This document shows positions 22,201-33,873 of a stretch of 64,000 bases of DNA, in pieces; the first letter of the stretch is position 1, and every line of letters begins with the position of its first letter. This stretch comes from Saussurea involucrata (taxonomy: Eukaryota > Streptophyta > Magnoliopsida > Asterales > Asteraceae). Both the position numbers and the translations under genes were made by a program. The DNA is taken from the NCBI GenBank assembly GCA_033807775.1, contig CM066319.1, positions 159,903,983 through 159,967,982 of the forward strand, read 5' to 3'. The notes under the pieces were generated by a model that was not told the origin of the DNA, searched no databases, and worked only from the letters and a program-made list of their open reading frames with translations.

Positions 22201-23468
22201 CATTTGTCCAGGCTCGAGAAGATAGTGGGCACTGTTGATCCCACTCCGGTAAGAGAAAATTTTCCCGATGAGCAATTGTTATCCGCTCAACATCATGAAA
22301 ATAATATTCCTTGGTATGCTGATCTTGCGAACTTTTTAGCAAGTGGACTTAAGCCCCACGGGATGAGTGGACAACCATTTAAGAAGTTTTTACATAACAC
22401 ACGTCAATATGTTTGGGACGATCCTTTCTTATATAAGATAGGGACGGACCAAATACTGAGACGTTGTGTCCACGGGAGTGAGCAACATCAAATACTCCAT
22501 GGTTGTCACGCATCCCACTACGGTGGCCACTTTGGTGGAAACCGCACTGCTGCAAAAATTTTGCAAAGTGGGTTCTTTTGGCCCACTGTGTTTAAAGACT
22601 CTTACGAATGTGTAAAAAGTTGTGAGCAATGCCAACGCACCGGGAATATTTCGCAAAGAAATGAGATGCCTCTTAATAACATTCTAGAGGTAGAACTTTT
22701 TGATGTTTGGGGGATCGATTTCATGGGACCCTTTCCAAATTCCAATAATAATTTTTATATCTTGGTTGCGGTAGACTATGTTTCGAAATGGGTAGAAGCC
22801 GTCGCATGTCACTCTAATGATGCCAACACCGTGGTGAAATTTTTGCATAAAAATATTTTCACTCGATTTGGAACACCACGGGCATTGATTAGTGACGAAG
22901 GCACCCATTTTATAAACAAAGTCATGGCCTAGGTTCTTGCTAAATATGACATACATCATAGAGTGGCCACCGCATACCACCCGCAAACCAACGGTTTGGC
23001 CGAGCTTTCAAACCGTGAGATCAAAGGAATTTTAGAAAAAGTTGTTAAACCGCACCGAAAAGATTGGTCAACCAAACTCGATGATGCTCTTTGGGCCTAC
23101 CGAACGGCCTATAAAACTCCTTTGGGAATGTCTCCATTTAAATTAGTTTTTGGCAAAGCTTGCCATCTACCGATTCAATTGGAGCACAAGGCATTTTGGG
23201 CCCTTAAAGAGCTTAACATGAGTGAGGGTGCTGCGGGAATCAAAAGGACTCTACAGTTGCATGAGTTAGAAGAGTTGCGTTACCACTCTTATGAAAACGC
23301 AAAGTTGTATAAGGAGAAGACCAAGATGTGACATGATTGTCGAATTAACCATAGGGAGTTCATGGAGGGACAACAGGTATTATTGTTCAATTCTCGTCTT
23401 AAACTCTTTCCGGGTAAGCTAAAATCTCGTTGGACGGGACCATATACCATTGTCAAGGTAAGTCCCTT
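19212..23468 (+). pseudogene. Athila Pol: protease, reverse transcriptase, RNase H, integrase
   Basis: Order: linker with repeated PTVGT-type segments; protease around ALCDLGASVNLMP (about 20115-20155); reverse transcriptase with CMYYRQLN, FLDGYSGYNQI, MPFGLCNAPATF and the catalytic FMDDFSV (about 21425); RNase H (CDASDWAMGAVL, HTDHAAVKYL, VADHLSRLE); integrase with HHCC zinc finger (HGCHASHYGGH...CEQCQRTGN), core Asp in GIDFMGPFP, Asp in ISDEGTHF and Glu in LAELSNREIK. The catalytic residues all look present. Breaks are a TAG at 22930-22932, a TGA at 23329-23331 and the upstream frameshift. The C-terminal SPFSVELG codons run straight into copied SIRE-like LTR at 23470, so the end is lost. 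Confidence 0.9.
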
Positions 23469-23469
23469 T

Positions 23470-25168
23470 AGCGTAGAACTTGGGTTGACGTGAAACTTGT
23501 CTTCAGAGATCATAAGTAAATAAACTAAACTATCAGCGATCATCAATAGAACAGAACAGACTCAGAGCTATATGATGATGAACAGTGTTCGCTGAATAAC
23601 TAATCTAAAGAGTGAGAGTTCCTATCACTGGTACTGTAAAGTCTTAGTACTTATCATCGATAGTGAAACTCTAATACATATCATTTACTTACAATTTTCA
23701 CTAAGTGTTAAGAGAGGGTCATTATCAAATCACTGAGGGTTTGGATCAACAATCTCCCCCTATTTGATTATGACATAGCAACAGAGAAAATTGCTATTTA
23801 ATGAAAACATAAGGATAAAAAGAACTCATAAAATATTTGTCCCTTTTACTGTTTTTTGGGATCTTTTCAGTACTGATGGAGTAAAGTACATTCGCTGAAA
23901 TTTTTCTTTAAACTTCGTAAAGATTACAGAGGGAAGTGGAAAAATTACAAGTACAGCAAATAAAATTACAAGTACAAAAGATGTAGACAGATAAGGATAG
24001 AAAGAATTACAAGGCGATCCTATCCGTCAAAAGGTTCTTCCTTAATGAGAAGTTCATCAAGGGTCTTTGATGTGGGAATCATCCAGTCAGGGACCGTTAC
24101 ACCTTGATCCTTTTTGTTCTTTTCTTCTTCAAAGATCAGGGGTTTGAGGTGACGTGCCTGAATGTCGCGTTTGACTTCACACCAGTGTATTAGGTCTCTG
24201 AGCTGTTCGATGGGAGTGATTGGAAGCTCAGATATGCGTTGAAAGTGTTGATTTCCATAGCAGTCTAGAAAAAAGACGCCATAGGGTTCACTTACGACTT
24301 TTACAGGGATGAAAGTTTCACCAGGAGGCAGGGAGGTGTCAAGTACTGAGAGGTCAGGGTCACGACAAGGTACTTCTTCGCGAGAGAAACCTATACCTGT
24401 TTCATTCCGTATAGGAGGACCTGAGTCTGAGGTTTTCTTTTTCTTTGCAGAGGCCCTTCCTTGTTGAGGTGGAAAAATAGTGGAAGGAGGAATATCCACA
24501 GCAGAAGAAACCAAGTCGATCTTAGAATTTAAAATTTTCTCGACATGGCTCTTGAACTTTGAGCGAGATCGCTGAATGGATAATTTCACTTCCAACCATT
24601 CAGAGAAACCAAACTTCTCTAACGAAGTAGCGTAGAAGGTTTGCTTGGTTTTGTCTTCTCTGAATACGTCAACTTCAACAACAGGAACGTCTACAAACGT
24701 TTTTCCTCTGATATTTACCTTGATGATTTTGGATGGTCAAGATCGATAGTTCAGCATTTCTTTACACCATTCCAAAGTCGAATCAGATACCTTAGTCTTT
24801 TCTTCAACGATCCTTTGGGCATCATCCCATAGCTGACGTTGGACATCAATGGGAGTTATTTTCAGTGCGGTGTCTTTCACCGATTGTTGGACAAGCTGGA
24901 TGGCGAGAGCCTTATCTTTTTCTTCAGCTTCCTTCTTTTCGGCGAGTAATCTTTCAACTCTTAAATGATCCTCGTATTCTTTCCTTGACATCCTGAACTT
25001 TGTGGGAGCAGGGATTTTGTCACGAGGAAGAATGATTCGCTGATCTTCAAGCTGTTTGATCATTCCATCTCTCTTTTCTTGATCCTCTTCACTTAGCTTT
25101 TGAGGAGCCAAAGAAGGTCTGTTTTTGTGAGAGAGCAGCTGTTCTTCAGGTTCATCAGTCTCAGTGGT
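23470..25168 (-). repeat. Duplicate of SIRE-like 3' LTR edge, polypurine tract and env-like frame
   Basis: It corresponds base for base to 14758-16456. The left junction shares AGCGTAGAACTT (23470-23481) with both Athila coding sequence (…SPFSVEL) and the SIRE-like LTR (14758-14769), a 12-base microhomology. The env-like frame here is open from 25201 to 24737 (154 codons) and from 24595 to 24020 (191 codons). It lacks the stop near 16250 seen in the other copy (CTTAAATGATC here against CTTTAATGATC), so the two copies have diverged since duplication. Confidence 0.9.
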
Positions 25169-26756
25169 TGATAACTCTATTTTTAGAGTTATTATTTCCA
25201 TTTATTTTCCACTTTATTTTGTTAATTTTAGCCATTTCACTTCTTATAACCCCCATTCTTGGTATATTTCACGAAAACGAGCAAAAGGAGTGAACCATGG
25301 TCTTTAATAAATTATTTGGTAGAATTTGGGTGTTTTTCATGTTTTATCCTGCAGTGACCACTGTTGTGCCCACTCCGGGTCCCCACTCTTCGAGCAGATC
25401 AAAAAAGAAGAGAAAAAGAAACTATTAGTTGGGATCTAATTTTCTGGAGGAGGAAGGTTCATATGGCAGAGAAATGCCTGGAGAAGTACAAAGTAGTTTT
25501 CATTGGAGATAGCATCAAGTACACCTCCTTGTACTTGGAGATTGACTTGGAAAAAGGGACCATTGGGTAAAAGGATTACCCATAGAGCTTAATTCTGCCA
25601 CAACACAGCAGTCTTTACCCATTGGAAGACCCACCTCTTTTGTGTAATACCCAACTCCTTCTCCTAGTATATAATGGAGCACTTGGGTACCATTAAATGC
25701 ATGATTGGCTATCATCTTTGAATACTTGTTTAGTCTTAAATTCTCTCAACTACCACATTAGCTTTAGTCTTTTATTTACTGCAGTAACTAGTTTTAATTT
25801 TCAGTAATATACTTTCTTAGTTTAATTGTAATTCGAACTACACAGTGCAGGGACGACTTCTCGCTCCCCACTGTGAGCAGTTAATTCAAGTCACTTTCAG
25901 TTTTATTATGTGCAAACCTTCATCTTTTGTTTTCTTTACTTCGGAAATGCAAGGCTAAATATCCTTTGGGATGTAGGAAAGAGAAGTACCTGGATTTTAT
26001 TAAAAATGCTTGAGTAATCTTTGTACTTAGAATATTTGTTGTTTTGGTCATTCATTCTCGATATTTACCCAAGGATGCGAACAAGCCGATCACTTGCAAG
26101 GATCTAAAGTCTAGTTCTCAACTTAGAAATAAGTAGAACGCAGTGACACGAGCTTGAATGATGCTAGGGGATTCGAAAGAATTCTTTTGACCCTTACGAA
26201 AGTGAGGTCGGCACAGTGAGCTAATCTCAACCCACTGGAGTAGTAGGCAAGCTAATTTGTGTATTAAAAACACTTAGAGTATTTGTCTCTACACATTCCA
26301 TCGAGACCTGAAAAGGTCCATTTTTGAGATTACCATTGACAAAACAATAAATACGACAAGTATGAGATTTTTATCTAACGGTGTGAGTATTTTGTAACCG
26401 GGCTTTTCTAGCGAAAATGCCTACCTCGAATACAAGGATCATTTTTAGGACCGAGTATTTGGTATAAAATCTAGGGAAAATCTAACCTACATTCCTCCTT
26501 TTAAATCTTAGTAAAATCGTTAAAGTAGCTATTTCACCAACCAAACCAAAGTATTATTTTCCTCTCTAATTGAAACTTGTAAAAGGAACTCATGAGAAGC
26601 GTATTGTCTTGATTGTCCAGTCCCTGTGGATTCGATTCTGGTATTTTACCAACTATTACTTGCTGTGACGATCATAGTGGGCAGTGTACACCTGCACTTC
26701 CCACTGTGGACAGTTTGCAACCCACTGCGATTAAAACACACATTTCACACGTAACA
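25169..26756 (+). repeat. Second Athila LTR, probably a solo LTR
   Basis: It starts TGATAACTC right after a copy of SIRE-like sequence ending in GTGGT, and ends GTAACA before GTGGT at 26757-26761. It is flanked on both sides by SIRE-like sequence and GTGGT, exactly as a solo LTR would be. No Athila interior or polypurine tract adjoins it on the left. Confidence 0.85.
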
Positions 26757-29660
26757 GTGGTTAAATCCAAGACTGGGATTATTTTCTTCAGCTCTTGTGG
26801 CTGGGATTATTTCTGGTGTAGTCGTAGGAGCTTCAGCGGGATCCTCAAACAGGGGAGAGGACTATCTGAAACACAGCGATTGTTTAAGTAAGAACATGGG
26901 AAGAAAGAGATAGAGAAAAGAATGTGGTTAAGTGTATAGAGGTTTTAAGGATAGAAGGATTGAGATTGAGAAGGGATAGAGGAGGGATGCAGTGTAAGGG
27001 AATAGAAGGTAGTGTACCTGACAAACTGGCTTTTGAAGCAAGATCGTCAGATTGTCTTCTTCAGCAAGGCCTTTGTTTTTGCCTTTGTCAGCTTCAGACG
27101 CTGCAGGCTTTGTCTTGGTCTGCTCCCCTGAAGGTTCTTTTATCTCGATCCCTTTTTGAGCTGGGGCTTTTGCAACAGGCTGGACGTAGAAGAAGTCGTC
27201 ATCATCATCGTCGTCATCATCATCTTTGGGGATGATGATGGTTCTTCATCAGAGATGTCGACAGGTTCATCGTCTTCAGCTTCTTCTTCAGACTCGACCT
27301 CTTCAGCATAATGTTCGGTCACGTCAGCAGCAGCTTCCTTAAGTTGCTCATCGAGTTGCTCCCCCTCAGATACAGAGGAAGGTTTCTCGGTTTCCTCAGG
27401 GTTTTCAACTCCCTGAGGTCGTGAAGTAGAAGTAGCAGCAGCAGTTTCAATACCCTCCCCCTCAGCATTATGGGGAAGGTCTTCTTTAGTCTTCCCCCAC
27501 TCTTCCACATTATGGTTGGGGGAGGTAACAGATTGTTCAGCAGCAGCAGTGTGTATTAGGTCCCTGTCTTCCAGGCCAGAGATCCCAACACAGTTCTCAA
27601 TCGTTGCTAATCTGACTTCCAGGCCAGTTATAGCAGGATTGATCTTTTGAAGATCCTCTCGATCGACCTGAGTAAAATGAGAAGTTGGGGCGTTCAGGCG
27701 ATCAAGTACTTTCTGAACAATTTCTTTGACGGCGGAGACCTCAGTCTTGATCGTGGAGACTTCACCCTTAAGAGAACCAACCTCTGTCTTCAATGATGTG
27801 ACTTCATTGGACAGAGTGGTGAAGTTTGTTGAAAGAGAGGTGGTGGCGGTTGAATTGTCAGCGAGGGTGGTAGCAAATTGAGCAATGCTACCATCCACCT
27901 TCTCCAGATCAGCTTTGGAGGCTTTCGTATCAACGATCTTGGTCAACTTTTTGAGTTTCTCTCCAGCGTCTGTAACCGTTGAAGAGTTCGTGGAGAGAAT
28001 GGTGTTGTAATTTTCCACCTTTGTTTCCAGGGCCTTTAGGGAGGTGTTGATATCCCCCAAATTAGGACTTGAAACAGTTATTAACTTATGAACAGAGGAA
28101 AGCTCAGAAGTTTGGGGTTGAGAGAAAGAAGTGTTTGGGATAATGTGTATACCTGCAGGCGGGTTGGCGAAGTTGTCGAAGCCTCGTAACCCTGAGTAGG
28201 TTTCATAGTCGTCTTCAATAGTTCCCTGACGACTGGAAGTACCTGCAGGTCCTGTGTTTTGTTCTATCATCCTCTGAAGATGTTCAGCAGTAGTGTCGCT
28301 GAGGACGATGTTTGTTGAGGAGAATAGGGGAAGAGATTGAGTGACCAAAGGAGAGGTGGGAGGAATGATGGTTGAGAAAGTGGGTTGGGTGCGGGGTTCA
28401 GCGTTGGATTCGATGAAAATCACTTCAGTCTGTAGAGAGGCTGAAGAAGGTGGGTTCATTTCCAAGTTTATAACTTCAGCGTTTAGAGACGCTGAAGCCG
28501 GGATGGAAGGGGTGGCTTGTTCAGCTGTGGCAGAGCGTACCACTGAACTATCCATCAGCTCTTCAAGATGAGCTGTGGAGTCTTCAGCATGTGAATGCTG
28601 GGGGGTTGCTCCTTGGTTTTCTTGATTCTTTTGGAACCAAGTTGGGAAGATGAGTGTTTACTTTTTCGAGAAGGAGTGGAGGGTGCAGCGTGGGTATCAG
28701 CAGTGGGGATTTCCACTGAATGAGCTGCAGAAGTAGAAGGAAGAGGGTTGAGAAGAGATAAGATAGTAGAAAGACGTACCTCATTTTCCAGCGGCTTGAA
28801 GTCGAGCACCTTAGGGCCAACCTAAGAGAGTCTCAGATCACCCTCTTTTGGGTACTTCTTGCCAAGTCCTTGTTGAAAGACGGCGCTGATGAATCTGGGA
28901 TAAGGAACCCATGTAGGTCTTTCAGCCATATCCACTCTGAACGCAAGGTCGTCGTAGATGATTGAGGCCCAGTCAACGTTTAGACCTTTCAGCAATGCAT
29001 AGCCCATTGCTTGCTGAGGTTGAGCAGCTTGATTAGAGGAGCCACTCTTCGCTGTCATGCAGCTTATCAGATGTGCGAAGATGAAGTTCATCTCGCTGGG
29101 CATTTTGGACTTCTTGATCATGGTCAGTGTCTTCTCAGGCTTCTTGTCCCTTCCAGTGTTCCATGCGTAACCCATTGCATCGAAGAATGCAGTGATGGCT
29201 TCCCTATCAGCATGGTTTTTGTGGTTTGGGAGAGGGACAAAGCGGTTTTCTTTGGTAGAGGTAGGAAGACTCAGTGCTTTCCTAATAATGGCAGGGTTGA
29301 TTTTGGTGGTACCAAATTTGGTGTCACACAGAATGGAGTCAACGATCTTCGTTGGGTCTTTGGCATGTTGAGCTCTTCTGGCAGTATACTAGAACTGAGA
29401 TAGTAGGAATTGGTGAGCAGGGGGTGTAATAGTCAGGGCTGTAGATAAGCAACATGTTTTGAGGTAATTCACAACATCATCCAGATGTGTGACTTGCTTT
29501 CGAGGAGGAAACTCGAAAAGCGCATGGAGGTTGTTCGATTTTGAAAAATCGACTTCCTCAAACTTGAACTTGACCTGAGGAGCTTTGACGAGAGTCAATT
29601 TCTTTGCAGCAGTGGATTTCTCAACGGTAGGAGCAGGAGTAGAAGATGCAATTTCTGTTT
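26757..29660 (-). pseudogene. Env-like frame of the SIRE-like element, proximal part
   Basis: From about 29660 downwards the frame reads TEIASSTPAPTVEK and FKFEEVDFSKSNNLHALFEF. It has a TAG at 29389-29391, then continues in frame through a globular-looking segment (MGYAWNTG, FIFAHLISCMTAK, WVPYPRFISAVFQQGLGKKY). A second TAG lies at 28822-28824, a Ser/Thr/Lys-rich segment follows, and a frameshift lies near 28590. The next piece (28555 to 27140, 471 codons) has a long coiled coil (about residues 180-310, repeated SLKTEVGSLKGEVSTIKTEV-type heptads) and an acidic tail with Met/Ser runs. Function is unknown; a position after pol matches the extra frame of SIRE elements. The final 380 bases (26757-27139) are frameshifted. 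Confidence 0.55.
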
Positions 29661-30596
29661 AACATATCAACCATGAACATAGATAAAGAATAGTCTTAAT
29701 GTGAAAGATTTTCCAATAAGATGTTTTCGAATTTTGTCCATTTCATTCAGACAAAAATGTCTTAATGAAGATTAGGGTTTTCTTGTTTTGAAAAAGAAAA
29801 GCAAACCCAGTAAAAGTCTTGTTTTCCATTTTCCTTTAGATAAGGATTCTGGAAAAACGAATGAAGAACAAGTTTAAGATTTTGAGTTTTAAACTTGAAG
29901 AACAACCATGAAAAGGTTGTGTTCATAAAACCATGAAAGAAATGAATTCATTTTAGAAAAGGTTTCTTTTGTTTGATCTGTTAAAAGCAACAAGAAGATC
30001 ATAAACAAGTTAAAATAGGTAAATAATGAGAATATTAACCTGGTTGTCGAAGAAGAAGATGAACAGATTTCTGAAAATAAGCAACAGTAAATCTTTTCTT
30101 GCTTGGAGAAGAAGTTCGCGTAAAGAAAAAATATAAACTCGAAATAGTTTGAGAGAGAGAAAAACTAGAGCGGGAAAGTTTTTCATCATGACACGGACAC
30201 GTGTTTGCATTTGATTGGATGGTAAACGAAACGTGCAAACGTGTGTCAGAAAAAGAATGTGTCAGGGTTTATCCGTTGTGATGATGTCACAAATGTCCTT
30301 TCATATTTTAGGATGTCTCTAAGGTTTTGAAAGCTTAGGGACTATTTTGAAAAACATGAAGCACTGAATAGAAATATCAGTGTTAGTTTAAGAAATTTCA
30401 AAGTATCGCTGTTAAGGAGGAGATATTCAGCGATGCAATTTGTTTTGAAATCTTACATTCACATGCGAACGTTAGTGAGCAAGAGAGAAAACATACCTTG
30501 ATATCAGCGAATCAATTTTGTTCAGAGAGAGAATGATAGAATGGGTTATATAATTGTTTTATCCTATCGCTGATCAAATGTGAACTACTGAAGATT
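29661..30596 (-). other. Spacer between pol and env-like frame of the SIRE-like element
   Basis: Non-coding, AT-rich. It carries TCAGCGA/TCGCTGA at 30427, 30504 and 30567. A spacer here could hold a leader or splice acceptor for the downstream frame, but nothing decisive is visible. Confidence 0.5.
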
Positions 30597-32541
30597 TTAC
30601 TCTTCAAAGTTCAGCATTCCAAGCTCGCTGATGAGAAAATTGAATCTTGTCTCATCAAGAGGTTTGGTAAACAGATCATCTAACTGATAGTCAGTTGGGA
30701 TAAAATGAAGTTCTATATCACCATTCATCACATGATCTCTGATAAAATGATACCTGATTTCGATATGTTTGGTCTTTGAGTGTAGTACTGGATTGTTGCC
30801 TATAGCGATGGCACTTGTGCTGTCGCAATAGATTGGAATTTTCGAGAGCTGAAGGTCATAGTCTAGTAGTTGATTTCTCATCCACAAGACCTGAGAACAA
30901 CAGCTTCCAGCGGCTACATACTCAGCTTCAACAGTTGAGGTGGACACTGGGTTTTGCTTTTTACTTGTCCAACTCACCAGCTTTCCACCCAGGAGATGAC
31001 AGCCTCCTGTGGTGCTTTTCCTATCCAATTTGCAACCTGCAAAATCACTATCTGAATAGGCGATTAGATCAAACCCTGAATCTTTGGGATACCAAAGACC
31101 TAGGTTCATAGTACCCTTAAGGTAACGAAAGATTCGCTTTACAGCGATCATATTAGATTCCTTAGGTTCAGCTTGATATCGTGCACACAAACAGGTTGCG
31201 TACATAATATCGGGTCGGCTAGCTGTAAGATACAGGAGAGAGCCGATCATCCCACGGTACAGCATGGCATTAACAAGTATTCCATTTGAATCCTTGTTTA
31301 GTGTCAGCAGTGGTGCCATAGGGGTTTTCATAGCTGAACTCTGAGTTAAATCGAATTTCTTCAGCATATCTTTAACATACTTTCCCTGATTAATGAAAGT
31401 TCCTTTTTCATTCTGTTTTATCTGAAGACCAAGGAAATATGTTAGCTCACCCATCATACTCATTTTATACCCTTCTTTCATTCTATCAGCGAAACGAGTA
31501 CAAAGGTCAGGGTTAGTAGAACCAAATATAATGTCATCAACATATATCTGAACAAGAATGATATGACCTTTCACTATTCTGAAAAATAGAGTTTTGTCGA
31601 TTTTACCTCGCTCAAATTTTTCAATCAGGAGATAAGAGGATAGAGTGTCATACCATGCACGTGGAGCTTGCTTTAAGCCATAAAGTGCCTTATCCAGTTT
31701 ATAAACATAACCTGGACGCTTAGGATCTGAGAATCCTGGAGGTTGTTCCACATAGACTTCTTCATTCAGCTTTCCATTGAGAAATGCTGACTTAACATCC
31801 ATTTAAGTCTTTGTGTACAACGTATGCTAAGAATAGGCGAATAGATTCTAGTCTAGCCACTGGGGCAAATGTTTCATCGTAATCTATGCCTTCCTCTTGT
31901 CTGTATCCCTGAGCAACAAGACGAGCCTTGTTGCGGGTTACAGTTCCATGTTCGTCCAACTTGTTTCGATAGACCCATTTAGTGCCTATCACTGTCTTGT
32001 CAGTTGGTCTTCGAACAAGATTCCAAACTTTGTTTCTTTCGAATTCAGTCAGCTCTTCTTGCATGGCGCTGACCCAGTTTGGATCTCTGAGGGCATCATC
32101 TATTTTCTTTGGTTCAATCAGAGAAATAAAGTTAACAAATAAACAAATATTACCCGCACTTCGTCGAGTCTGAACACCAGCGTTTGGATCACCAAGGATT
32201 TGATCAAATGGGTGATTTACAGTCCATCGCTGAGCCGGAGCATGAATCGCTGACTCAAATTGAACTGGAGGGGCTGAAGATGAGGCTTCAGTAACTTCTG
32301 GAATATCAGCCAAGAGAGGAGTAGGTGTAGATGTCATCTCATTCACCGATTGCTGAGAAGTAGATGGAATGTCTGAGACATTTGGTTCAGAAGCAGGTAT
32401 AGTGTTTAAAGGAACATCTGAGACCCATGATGTTTCAGCTTCACTATTCTGCATGTTTGGGATGATAGTAGGACCATCATCTTCAACGGTATGAGTATGA
32501 GGAGTGGGAATATCTTCTGAATCACCAAGATGAGAAAACAT
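30597..32541 (-). pseudogene. Copia reverse transcriptase and RNase H (SIRE-like)
   Basis: The first part (32541 to 31792) is a Ser/Pro/Thr-rich linker followed by the start of reverse transcriptase (WVSAMQEELTEFERNKVW, VIGTKWVYRNK, NKARLVAQGYRQEEGIDYDETFAPV). A small frameshifting deletion near 31800 removes a few residues before MDVKSAFLNG. The second part (31802 to 30597, 401 codons, open) has YGLKQAPRAWYD, the catalytic YVDDIIFGS, LGLQI and GSLLYLTASRPDI. RNase H motifs follow (SDSDFAGCKLDRKSTTG, STVEAEYVA, CDSTSAIAI, KTKHIEIRYHF), ending at LFTKPL...MLNFEE. Apart from the deletion the enzyme domain looks well kept. Confidence 0.9.
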
Positions 32542-32549
32542 CCATTGAT

Positions 32550-33262
32550 TCAGTTCTTCAGTATCAGCAGAAGGTCGAGAATTCGCTGAACGGGATTCGT
32601 CAAAGGTGATGTGAATAGTTTCTTCAACAGCTGTCTTCTTCGATTGAAGACTCTGAAGGCTTTGGAGACTGAGGAGTATCCAAGAAAGATTCCATCATCA
32701 GCCTTAGGATCAAACTTTCCAAGGGCATCTCTGTTGTTCAGTATGAAACACTGACATCCAAAGATGTGAAGAAAGCTAATTGAAGGCTTTCTCCCATGAA
32801 AAAGTTCATAGGCTGTTTTATTAAATCTTTTGACTATCAGCGACCTATTTTGCGTAAAACAAGCAGTGTTGACAGCTTCTGCCCAAAACTGAGTAGGCAG
32901 ATGAGAATCGCTGAGCATTGAACGTGCAGCTTCAATAATAGTTCTATTTCTTCTTTCAGCGACTCCATTTTTTGCGATGTTCTCACTGAAGAAAAGTTGT
33001 GAGAAATACCCTTACTCTCAAATAAGGAATCAAGAGAATTGTTTTTGAATTCAGTCCCATGATCACTCCCTATTGAGCGAACGGTCAAGTTGTTCAGGGT
33101 TTCCATCTTCCTGACAAAGGTGATGAGTTCTTCAGGGGTGTCACTCTTAGAACGAAGAAACATAACCCATGTATATCGAGAGAATTCATCAACTATGACC
33201 AGTGTATATTTCTTTCCAGCGATGGATTGTTTGTTAACAGGGCCAAACAAATCCATATGGAG
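32550..33262 (-). pseudogene. Copia integrase (SIRE-like)
   Basis: MDLFGPVN (first Asp), VIVDEFSRYTWV and IGSDHGTEFKN (second Asp) are visible at 33256-33000. A one-base loss in an A-run near 32975 shifts the frame just before the catalytic Glu segment (NGVAERRNR in the other frame). The rest is read at 32918-32550 with FGCQCFILN and FDPKADDGIFLGYS. A stop at about 33264-33266 separates it from the protease part. It would insert the cDNA into host DNA but is broken here. Confidence 0.85.
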
Positions 33263-33265
33263 AAG

Positions 33266-33870
33266 TTATAGAGGAGATGACACTGAGGAAACTTGCTTTG
33301 ACTTAAAGCTTGCTTTGGTCTGCTTGCCTTTCTCACACGCTGAACAAAAGGACTCTTTGGCATATGAGTACTGAGGTAGACCAGTGTCTAACTCTTTTGA
33401 AGAAAGAGTGTTCAGTGTCTTGAAGTTGAGATGAGAGAGCCTCTTATGCCATAGCCAGTTGACATCAGATGAGGCTTTTGAGAAGAAACAGGAGTTCTCA
33501 GTGGTTGTTGAGTCCATATTTATTAGATAAACATTTTCCAAACGATAACCGCTGAGAGCTATCTTCTCCTTTTTGTCAGCGACAAAGCAGGATTCCTTAG
33601 TAAAGATTACTTTGTTATCCTTGTCGCAAAGCTGACTGATGCTTAGAAGATTATGCTTCAGCCTTTCAACATACGCGACTCTTCTGAAGGTTGTTGTACC
33701 ATTAGAGAGTACACCAAACCCTCGGGTATGTCCTTTTCCATTTCCACCGAAAGTTACAGAGGGACCCTTCTCTTCTTTGTACTCAGTAAGCAGGTTCTTC
33801 TTACCAGTCATGTGTCTAGAGCATCCGCTATCGAGATACCAGATACCCTTCTTAACCTGCATTACAAAGG
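33266..33870 (-). pseudogene. Copia protease and pre-integrase zinc region (SIRE-like)
   Basis: WYLDSGCSRHMTGKK carries the protease active site. GHTRGFGVL and LKHNLLSISQLCD follow, then the zinc-binding stretch WHKRLSHLNFKTL...FCSACEKGKQTK that precedes integrase. The upstream junction has a stop (about 33871-33873) after VKWVPKKN. Neighbouring frames confirm one original Gag-Pol polyprotein. Confidence 0.9.
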
Positions 33871-33873
33871 AAG

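Larger units (their letters stand above)
16457..26756 (+). mobile_element. Athila-group gypsy retrotransposon, rearranged, inside the SIRE-like element
   Basis: Target duplication GTGGT lies at 16452-16456 and 26757-26761. The order is LTR (16457-18040), Asp-tRNA primer site, gag-pol (18144-23468), then a second copy of SIRE-like sequence (23470-25168, a copy of 14758-16456), then another Athila LTR (25169-26756). The 3' part of Athila (end of integrase, env-like region, polypurine tract) is missing. The simplest account is a tandem duplication of 14758-23469, followed by recombination between the two LTRs of the second Athila copy to leave a solo LTR. Confidence 0.85.
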
